Positions 57,388 to 64,000 of a DNA stretch of 64,000 bases are shown here, piece after piece. Position numbers and translations under genes: made by a program. How positions within the stretch are numbered: the stretch's first letter is position 1; every line of letters begins with the position of its first letter. Source of the DNA: Siphonodentalium dalli (lineage: Eukaryota; Mollusca; Scaphopoda; Gadilida; Siphonodentaliidae); NCBI GenBank assembly GCA_032622095.1, contig CP136063.1:142858950-142922949 (forward strand), read 5' to 3'. Under the pieces are notes generated by a model, which was not told where the DNA came from, did not search any database, and was given only the letters and a program-made list of their open reading frames with translations.

Positions 57388-59300
57388 GAAACGACAAAGC
57401 AACAGGTTTTGACTCTATACCCAATGAAATGATCAAGCATAGTATCAAGAAATTAGGAAACTTCTATAAGAAACTTTTCAATACAATATTAGAAACAAGC
57501 TGTATTCCAAATGACTGGACGATTGGCATGATCCGACCTATTTATAAGAAAGATGACCCGGATAAACCTGAAAATTACAGGAAAATCACACTTCTATGCA
57601 CGATGTCCAAACTGTTCACGAGTATCATTTGCAATCGCATAAATAGTTTTCTTCAGATTGATAACCTTCAGTCCGAAGCTCAGGCGGGGTTTCGCAAAGG
57701 ATATAGTACGATTGATCATATATTCTCCCTACATGCGCTCACCCAGATAATGAAGCTCAATAAGCAAAACCTATATTGCGCATTCATCGATTTTTCACAA
57801 GCATTTGATAGTGTTTGGCGAGAAGGCCTTTGGAGAAAACTTTTACATTTTGGCGTAAATGGAAAAATCCTGAATACTATCAAGAGTATGTACCATAATT
57901 TAAAGATGTGCGTGATGACCGATGAGTCATCTGGGACTGATGAGTCATCTGGGTTTTTCTCAAGTCTAATTGGCCTAAAACAAGGTGATTGTCTCTCACC
58001 GATAATCTTCGCCATGTACATCAACGATGTCGAGGAATACCTACAAAATTGTTACTGTAGGGGCATAGATATAAGTGAAATCAATGGCCATGAAACAGGG
58101 GCATATATGAAGTTACTCCTATTAATATACGCAGACGATACAGCTCTAATTTCAGTCTCCCATTCCGGTTTACAAAATGCCTTAAACCACTTCGCATCGT
58201 ACTGTGACACATGGAAGCTAAGCATCAATGCCTCCAAAACCAAAATCATGGTTCTTGGTAGAAAACCAAAACAAAGAAAATCAATGTCATTAAAAATAAA
58301 CGGTAACGAAATTGAGATTGTGAATAGCTTCAAATACCTGGGCACGTAGTTTAGTAAAAATGGAACATTTAGCAGGGAACGAAACATGAGATGCAGAGAT
58401 GCAAAGAAAGCTATGTACGCACTCATAAGTAAAGCCAGACAAAATAACTTCTCTTATGACAGCGTTCTTGAAATTTATGAAAAAGCAATAACCCCCATAA
58501 TGACATATGGAGCCGAAGTATGGGGTTTTGCAAACACCACCTGCCTAGAACAGTTAGAAATTTGGTTCCTTAAATTTGCACTTAAACTGCGCAAAACCAC
58601 AAATACATGTTTTGTTTATGGGGAGACGGGTATATGCCCAATTGCTCAAAAGATACAATTACGATGTCTAACATATTGGAATAAACTTATGAACATGCAA
58701 TAGACTCCCACTTATACTATATTATGCACTATATAGCTATCACTGCACAACCAACTGGAGAAATGGTTGGAGTGACTTTATACAAAATAGCCTAAATAAT
58801 CTCGGCCTATCCAATATTTGGATAGACCAAGCAACTATTAACCCACCATCTTTCTACAGACTCATCAAAGGTCGAATACAAGACGCATTTGAACAATCAT
58901 GGCATGGTGATATAGTAAAATCCAATAAATGTGTCTTCTACAGAATCATCAAGACTGACTTTTCAAAGGAAATATATCTCTCTTTAGAAAACCAAACAGT
59001 AGTAACGCGTCTGATTAAATTTCGTACAAGAAATCATAGCTTACCGATCGAATCCGGATCGTGGGCACAAAAAGACTACTCCGATCGAAAGTGCACGCTA
59101 TGCGACGTTGAACTTGGTGATGAATACCATATCATACTCAAATACTCCGCGATTTGAGATGAAAATATCTTAAATCATACTATTACACGCGTCCCAATGC
59201 CCACAAACTCAATGCCCTCTTCACGTGCACAAATAAAGGAATCCTCTCAAATCTGTCCATCCGAGACGCCCTTGGCCTAATGGAGCCCCCTGTGGCATAA
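57388..59300 (+). pseudogene. 5'-truncated non-LTR reverse transcriptase
   Basis: Begins mid-domain with NDKATGFDSIPNEMIK and proceeds through GMIRPIYKKDDPDKPENYRK, CAFIDFSQAFDSVW (motif A), GLKQGDCLSPIIF (motif B), IYADDTAL (motif C) and INASKTKIMVLGRKPKQRKS. An in-frame stop at 58347-58349 interrupts KYLGT-FSKNGTFSRER. The frame then continues through EVWGFANTTCLEQLEIWFLK to 58703, shifts (SDFIQNSLNNLGLSNIWIDQ; CTLCDVELGDEYH, a CX2CX8H zinc-binding ending), and shifts again near 59150 to YYYTRPNAHKLNALFTCTNK, ending at 59300. A direct 18 bp duplication (GATGAGTCATCTGGG twice, 57919-57954) adds six residues before motif B. From memory this type is abundant in bivalve genomes. Inactive; clade not assigned. 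Confidence 0.87.
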
Positions 59301-59620
59301 CCACGCGAACATTGAAGCACCCCACCTAAATCACCCCACGTACGTCCATGTACAGCGAAATTATACGGGAGCAAACAAATATGATCAACACGATTGTCAC
59401 CTTTCCCCAGTGATTTATGCCAGACCCGATGTTAGACCTCTATACACACACCTAATCCAAAACCCTCCCCACCCTCTCCGCACGTGTACACGTTTATTGA
59501 CATATATATTGTTTTCATTTGCAATATTATCTATATGTATATATTGATGTGTGTTCATAACTATACTCTGTTATACCGGACACGTCCGGCGATTTGAGAA
59601 TAAACAATTCAATTCAATTC
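59301..59620 (+). other. 3' untranslated region and tail of the retrotransposon
   Basis: Ends GAGAATAAACAATTCAATTC AATTC, a short AATTC tandem tail replacing poly-A, typical of several non-LTR clades. The tail stops about 34 bp short of the splice donor of the minus-strand exon at 59660-59886, which places the insertion in that gene's putative intron. Confidence 0.72.
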
Positions 59621-59659
59621 TCCTAATACGACCGTATGTATTTTATTTTATAAACTCAC

Positions 59660-59886
59660 CCTCTTGGTTCCTGGCCACATAGATCTTTCATACACTGCTT
59701 GTAACTAGTACAACATCCGTCGGTGGTTGACTGACGCTGAGCAATCCCTGCATTTTTCCTAAGGCGACAATTGATGGCAGCTTCCAAGCATTCAACAGCA
59801 CTTGGACATTCCGCAACTACTGAGACGAGCAGTGGCAGAAAACAGGTTACAATACCCGTTAGATACTCAACGGCCAGCCTTTTCAT
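59660..59886 (-). CDS. Exon of a small secreted cysteine-rich protein
   Basis: On the minus strand, TCTTCTCATTTCAG immediately precedes ATG at 59886, a strong splice acceptor. The frame encodes MKRLAVEYLTGIVTCFLPLL followed by VSVVAEC, a classical signal peptide with likely cleavage after VVA (residue 25). The mature part has seven Cys at residues 27, 33, 40, 58, 59, 65 and 70 (CPSAVEC, INC, GCCTSYKQCMKDLC). The frame meets a stop after GQEPRG, but GTGAGT, a consensus donor, lies just before it (intron from 59659). The exon therefore more likely ends at 59660 in phase 2, with a further exon beyond the window-internal retrotransposon or elsewhere. Seven Cys is odd for a disulfide-rich peptide, consistent with an eighth in a following exon. 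Family unknown. It could be a venom-, defence- or matrix-type peptide; nothing decides. Confidence 0.6.
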
Positions 59887-61099
59887 CTGAAATGAGAAGA
59901 TTTGCTGGTGAGGCAGATGTCAAGTGAGTTCCATGTATGGCGTGGATCCACTCGATCTTATCGCAACACTTCATAATTATATAGCATATACTAAAATATG
60001 GATTGAATATAGCTAAAGTTTAGTCAGACTCTAACCCCATGTACATTTAGTTAGCCGAATCAGACTAAACGTTGGGTTAGGGCTGTTAACTAAACCAGTT
60101 GGGTTAGACAAACCAAACGTTGGTTAAAATAACCAGATATTGGGTTTGATGAAACTAAACATGGGATTAGAGACAACATATGTTAGTTTATGATTTTTAT
60201 TTCATCTCAATGGATGAGTTTTGACCATATAATTTCAGATTCTGGTCATTAATTAAGTTTAATAAAAACAAGGCAATTAAACAGATTCATTTCGAACCGT
60301 AACGTCTGAATCACTGAGGTTCAACGATTACTGCAGTACTGGATGTAACGATTTTGACTCCGGCTCTTTTGTGATCAGGCTCCGACTCTATTCCGTTGCA
60401 TAAAACGTTTGCGTAGCTTTTTAACGGAAAAAAAAGAACCGAGATTATTCCTTATAATTATGCCATCGATTGTTAAATATTGATTTTAAAGACATATTTA
60501 CCCTTAAAATACGATTGAAACAAGGAACAATATGTTCTCAAATAACAGACAAGACTTGAGCCGAAAACAACTCGCTGCATTCCCGTCCGAATAATATCGA
60601 TAGATCTGCAGATCTGTAGATCGAGTGGGTTTTTCCCGAACGTATGTCAAGGACGAAACAAAACATTAATAAACTTTTGATCAAAATTAAACATTATTAG
60701 CAGAATTTTGGAAGAGGAAAATATACAGTTAGTCTCCATGTCAACTGGGAATCATGAACATGCGATAAAAAAGTTTAGTGAGAATTTTCTTACAGGAATC
60801 CTCCTACCAATCGGCAGTGAGCCAAATACTTTTCAATTTTCGATTTTTCGCACAGTCATTTTGTGTCATTGTGATTTTACCGAGAAACAAGTTTTCAGAA
60901 GAATTAAATCATCATGGCATTTAAGGAATTTTAAGATGATTTATTTTTCAAAACCAAAATATTTGGTAAAATTTAAAGTGATTATTTATAAATCGCTTGT
61001 GTCCAAATAATGCAGACACGTAAACCTTTGTAACACTTTTTAACATATCGGTACACTGAGACGAGTAGAAGAAATATCCTGCACAGGAACGTTACATTA
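59887..61099. other. Probable upstream intron/5' region of the secreted peptide gene; otherwise featureless
   Basis: 60020-60190 contains repeated AAACGTTGGGTTA / AACCAGATATTGGGTTTG phrases, a diverged short tandem repeat. A 100-codon stretch at 60708-61010 is not recognised. Confidence 0.45.
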
Positions 61100-61579
61100 T
61101 TATGCAGTATGTAGATAATTGTATGTGTCAAGGTTTTGGTCCTGGACTAGATTCCAGTCCCCGCATATTATCAACTGAGTGTTCCCAATGGAGGCAATTT
61201 TATCGTTAATCGTTTTATAGAATTTCGGATCGTCATCGTTTGGTCCGTAAATAACTGTTCGGGTAATGCGAATTTCCTCTAACGAGACATCTAAAATAAT
61301 ATAGTTACCATTTTTGTCTTGTATGGAATCATGTAATTCAAATTGAAACGTATTTCTAAACAGTATGGCCACGCCTCTGGATTGCGATTTATAAGAAGAA
61401 CATTTGCACTCATACCCCCATTCGGATCTTATAATGTTCTCGTGGTCTTTCGTAAAGTGTGTGTCTTGAAGACAGTATATAGAACCATTGATAGACTTGA
61501 GGTGATCGAACACATCCCGTCTTTTCTGTCTCTGATTCAACCCTCGGCAGTTCATTGATACGATCTTAATGGTTGACAT
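61100..61579 (-). pseudogene. L1/Tx1-like retrotransposon endonuclease, 3'-truncated
   Basis: Starts at a natural-looking ATG (61579): MSTIKIVSMNCRGLNQRQKR, then YCLQDTHFTKDHE, SRGVAILFRNTFQFELH, TVIYGPNDDDPKFY and LIICGDWNLVQDQNLDTYNY. This is the endonuclease/exonuclease/phosphatase fold opening an ORF2 of L1/Tx1-like elements (MNCRGL, QDTHF, YGPN and GDWN motifs). The similarity stops abruptly at ~61103 (YNYLHTA then stop) before the end of the domain. This copy therefore retains the 5' rather than the usual 3' part, which points to a later deletion or rearrangement and not to ordinary 5' truncation. Confidence 0.82.
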
Positions 61580-61934
61580 TATTGGATTCGCGACGTCTAC
61601 AACTCATCCTGGACCAAACGTAACAGTAATTGTTGTCGACACATTCTAAACAAAGGCTGGTGTACATATATAGAAGGTTGGTACATGTATAAAACAAGTT
61701 GATGTCACATATTGTTTAAAATTTTGAAGCCGTCGGTATATATGAATAAAATAAACACAAAGACATGTAACATTGATGATCATAGACATTAATATGACAC
61801 AGAGCGTTCTGAGAGCATACACCATTCATACGGGGGAGGGGATGGGTTAAATGTGGTATGTACATTTGTTTTCGTCCGGTTCTTTCAGCATGCTATTCCC
61901 GGTACGCGACCACTGGTCTCGGAAATTGAATACT
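61580..61934. other. Possible 5' leader of the L1/Tx1-like fragment
   Basis: Non-coding sequence upstream of the ATG at 61579 on the minus strand. No repeats or motifs seen. Confidence 0.35.
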
Positions 61935-62082
61935 AAGTTACCACAGGAGCTTGGAACTTTATCAATAACTGCCTTAATTATGATAATTAGCATTTTTTTT
62001 GGCCCAGCATTATGGCCAAAAAAATGGTAATTAGGCTAATTAATACAATTATTAATCAAGTTCCACACTCCTGTGGTCTTAC
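61935..62082. mobile_element. ~148 bp foldback MITE
   Basis: Left arm TTACCACAGGAGCTTGGAAC ... TTAGCATTTTTTTTGGCC; right arm is its complement with mismatches, ending ACTCCTGTGGTCTTA. The arms are ~69 bp with a ~9 bp loop (CAGCATTAT). It would form a near-continuous hairpin RNA if transcribed. Confidence 0.83.
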
Positions 62083-62390
62083 AAAATGACAAGTGGTGCC
62101 TGCTGGGAAAATGTAAATAAAATTATAAATGAAACTAAAACTTATTATTATTATTCTTTTATTAGCTTTCATAGCGTTCGTGAAAAAAATGTGTACTGCG
62201 AAGCGAGTGCGAATAAAATAGCGTCCTTAGTTACTATGCAACGGACTACAAATATCAATGCGCGCAAGTACTTTTGGGTCGTTTTTGTTGCACTGATAAA
62301 ATCTCGACCTAATGTAATTATCCGATATAATTACATTAGCTTTGATAAACTCAACACGGCAATTTACTATAGAAAATGAAGTGGGTGTAA
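62083..62390. other. Left flank of the satellite
   Basis: Contains a 97-codon open stretch (62086-62379) with no recognised domain and a small palindrome, GTAATTATCCGATATAATTAC, at 62315-62335. Confidence 0.4.
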
Positions 62391-64000
62391 TTATATACTT
62401 ATAATTACACGAAGAAGGCATCTGTTATGTCAGAATTATATAGTTATAATTACACGAAGAATGCATCTGTAATGTCGGAATTATATAGTTATAATTATAC
62501 GAAGAAGGCATCTGTTATGTCAGAATTATATAGTTATAATTACACGAAGAAGGCATCTGTTATGTCGAAATTATATAGTTATAATTACACGAAGAAGGCA
62601 TCTGTTATGTCAGAATTATATAGTTATAATTACACGAAGAAGGCATCTGTTATGTCGAAATTATATAGTTATAATTACACGAAGAAGGCATCTGTTATGT
62701 CGAAATTATATAGTTATAATTACACGAAGAAGGCATCTGTTATGTCGAAATTATATAGTTATAATTACACGAAGAATGCATCTGTAATGTCGGAATTATA
62801 TAGTTATAATTATACGAAGAAGGCATCTGTTATGTCAGAATTATATAGTTATAATTACACGAAGAAGGCATCTGTTATGTCGAAATTATATAGTTATAAT
62901 TACACGAAGAAGGCATCTGTTATGTCGAAATTATATAGTTATAATTACACGAAGAAGGCATCTGTTATGTCGAAATTATATAGTTATAATTACACGAAGA
63001 AGGCATCTGTTATGTCGAAATTATATAGTTATAATTACACGAAGAAGGCATCTGTTATGTCAGAATTATATAGTTATAATTACACGAAGAAGGCATCTGT
63101 TATGTCGAAATTATATAGTTATAATTACACGAAGAAGGCATCTGTTATGTCGAAATTATATAGTTATAATTACACGAAGAAGGCATCTGTTATGTCGAAA
63201 TTATATAGTTATAATTATACGAAGAAGGCATCTGTTATGTCAGAATTATATAGTTATAATTACACGAAGAAGGCATCTGTTATGTCGAAATTATATAGTT
63301 ATAATTACACGAAGAAGGCATCTGTTATGTCGAAATTATATAGTTATAATTACACGAAGAAGGCATCTGTTATGTCGAAATTATATAGTTATAATTACAC
63401 GAAGAATGCATCTGTAATGTCGGAATTATATAGTTATAATTATACGAAGAAGGCATCTGTTATGTCAGAATTATATAGTTATAATTACACAAAGAAGGCA
63501 TCTGTTATGTCGAAATTATATAGTTATAATTACACGAAGAAGGCATCTGTTATGTCGAAATTATATAGTTATAATTACACGAAGAAGGCATCTGTTATGT
63601 CGAAATTATATAGTTATAATTACACGAAGAAGGCATCTGTTATGTCGAAATTATATAGTTATAATTACACGATGAATGCATCTGTAATGTCGGAATTATA
63701 TAGTTATAATTATACGAAGAAGGCATCTGTTATGTCAGAATTATATAGTTATAATTACACGAAGAAGGCATCTGTTATGTCGAAATTATATAGTTATAAT
63801 TACACGAAGAAGGCATCTGTTATGTCGAAATTATATAGTTATAATTACACGAAGAAGGCATCTGTTATGTCGAAATTATATAGTTATAATTACACGAAGA
63901 AGGCATCTGTTATGTCGAAATTATATAGTTATAATTACACGAAGAATGCATCTGTAATGTCGGAATTATATAGTTATAATTATACGAAGAAGGCATCTGT
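62391..64000 (+). repeat. 45 bp satellite array, at least ~36 monomers, running off the window
   Basis: The monomer has TTATATAGTTATAATTACAC followed by GAAGAAGGCATCTGTTATGT. The phase never slips: variant monomers carrying ATGCATCTGTAATGTCGG sit at 62461, 62776, 63406, 63676 and 63946, all at exact multiples of 45 (7, 14, 6 and 6 units). That spacing indicates higher-order units of six or seven monomers. Confidence 0.97.
62427..64000 (+). CDS. Open frame through the satellite (15-residue repeats), partial, uncertain
   Basis: From ATG at 62427 (in-frame stop upstream at 62388-62390) the frame stays open for 524 complete codons to the window edge. It encodes repeats of LYSYNYTKKASVMSK with variants at two to three positions (K/N, E/K, one K-to-M). 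Four of the seven variable sites seen are silent (TAC/TAT, GTT/GTA, TCA/TCG, ACG/ACA). A 45 bp period keeps any stop-free frame open automatically, so openness alone is weak evidence. No signal peptide, promoter or known family is seen. It could equally be a non-coding satellite. Confidence 0.2.
   Translation, partial: MSELYSYNYTKNASVMSELYSYNYTKKASVMSELYSYNYTKKASVMSKLYSYNYTKKASVMSELYSYNYTKKASVMSKLYSYNYTKKASVMSKLYSYNYTKKASVMSKLYSYNYTKNASVMSELYSYNYTKKASVMSELYSYNYTKKASVMSKLYSYNYTKKASVMSKLYSYNYTKKASVMSKLYSYNYTKKASVMSKLYSYNYTKKASVMSELYSYNYTKKASVMSKLYSYNYTKKASVMSKLYSYNYTKKASVMSKLYSYNYTKKASVMSELYSYNYTKKASVMSKLYSYNYTKKASVMSKLYSYNYTKKASVMSKLYSYNYTKNASVMSELYSYNYTKKASVMSELYSYNYTKKASVMSKLYSYNYTKKASVMSKLYSYNYTKKASVMSKLYSYNYTKKASVMSKLYSYNYTMNASVMSELYSYNYTKKASVMSELYSYNYTKKASVMSKLYSYNYTKKASVMSKLYSYNYTKKASVMSKLYSYNYTKKASVMSKLYSYNYTKNASVMSELYSYNYTKKAS

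Noticed and set aside
62086-62379. 97-codon frame before the satellite
   Set aside because: Directly follows the foldback MITE, with no domain, start context or splice evidence.
62391-64000. CRISPR-like regular repeat array
   Set aside because: There are no unique spacers: the whole 45 bp unit repeats head to tail, as in a satellite. The genome is eukaryotic.
1-64000. tRNA, rRNA, riboswitch and bacterial-type promoter signals
   Set aside because: No cloverleaf with a GGTTCRANYCC box or rRNA core was noticed by eye. Bacterial signals do not apply.

Overview
This is eukaryotic genomic DNA, about two-thirds A+T by eye, and almost entirely repeats and transposable-element remains. There are no operons, no tRNA or rRNA genes and no CRISPR array. 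The mix points to a marine invertebrate: degenerate non-LTR retrotransposons, many foldback/MITE-like elements, tandem-repeat elements opening with a CCCGACTTCGTCCGGG-type hairpin and ending in ACAGACAGACAGA, and multicopy proteins that I know from memory from molluscs, cnidarians and relatives. A mollusc or other lophotrochozoan is my best guess. Nothing here fixes the species.

Layout. 0-1.9 kb: broken non-LTR reverse transcriptase (minus). 2.7-6.4 kb: five end-to-end copies of hairpin-headed elements with 122-130 bp internal repeats. 7.4-11.6 kb: a ~560 bp repeat family into which a complete 2,618 bp inverted-repeat element (7686-10303) has inserted, with a 6 bp target-site duplication and an empty paralogous site nearby. 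That element encodes a C2HC zinc-finger protein. 14.1-17.4 kb: large inverted-repeat element with a MITE inside. 17.4-19.3 kb: two near-identical 466 bp MITEs. 19.4-23.5 kb: CR1-like retrotransposon (minus) with a second CR1-like 3' fragment nested in its RT. 24.5-25.7 kb: large-unit tandem repeat. 26-33.5 kb: dispersed repeats and MITEs. 34.25-37.35 kb: disrupted long gene of an unnamed multicopy protein family ending in a cysteine-rich tail. 40-50.8 kb: palindromes, MITEs, a third hairpin-headed tandem element, and a short insertion with perfect 90 bp inverted arms and a hammerhead-like motif. 54.5-56.9 kb: foldback element whose arms are ~60 bp tandem repeats. 57.4-59.6 kb: third RT copy (plus). 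59.66-59.89 kb: the best host-gene candidate, an exon encoding a secreted Cys-rich peptide. 61.1-61.6 kb: endonuclease start of an L1/Tx1-like element. 62.4 kb to the window edge: a 45 bp satellite with 6-7 monomer higher-order spacing that stays open in one frame.

Most coding signal is selfish DNA in several decay states and nested order. Only the 59.66-59.89 kb exon and a few weaker splice-flanked segments look like host genes. The strongest leads are the 7.7-10.3 kb element, the 34-37 kb protein family, the foldback element at 54.5-56.9 kb, the palindromic insertion at 48.3 kb and the open satellite at the right edge. Family names rest on motif recognition by eye; no database search was run.
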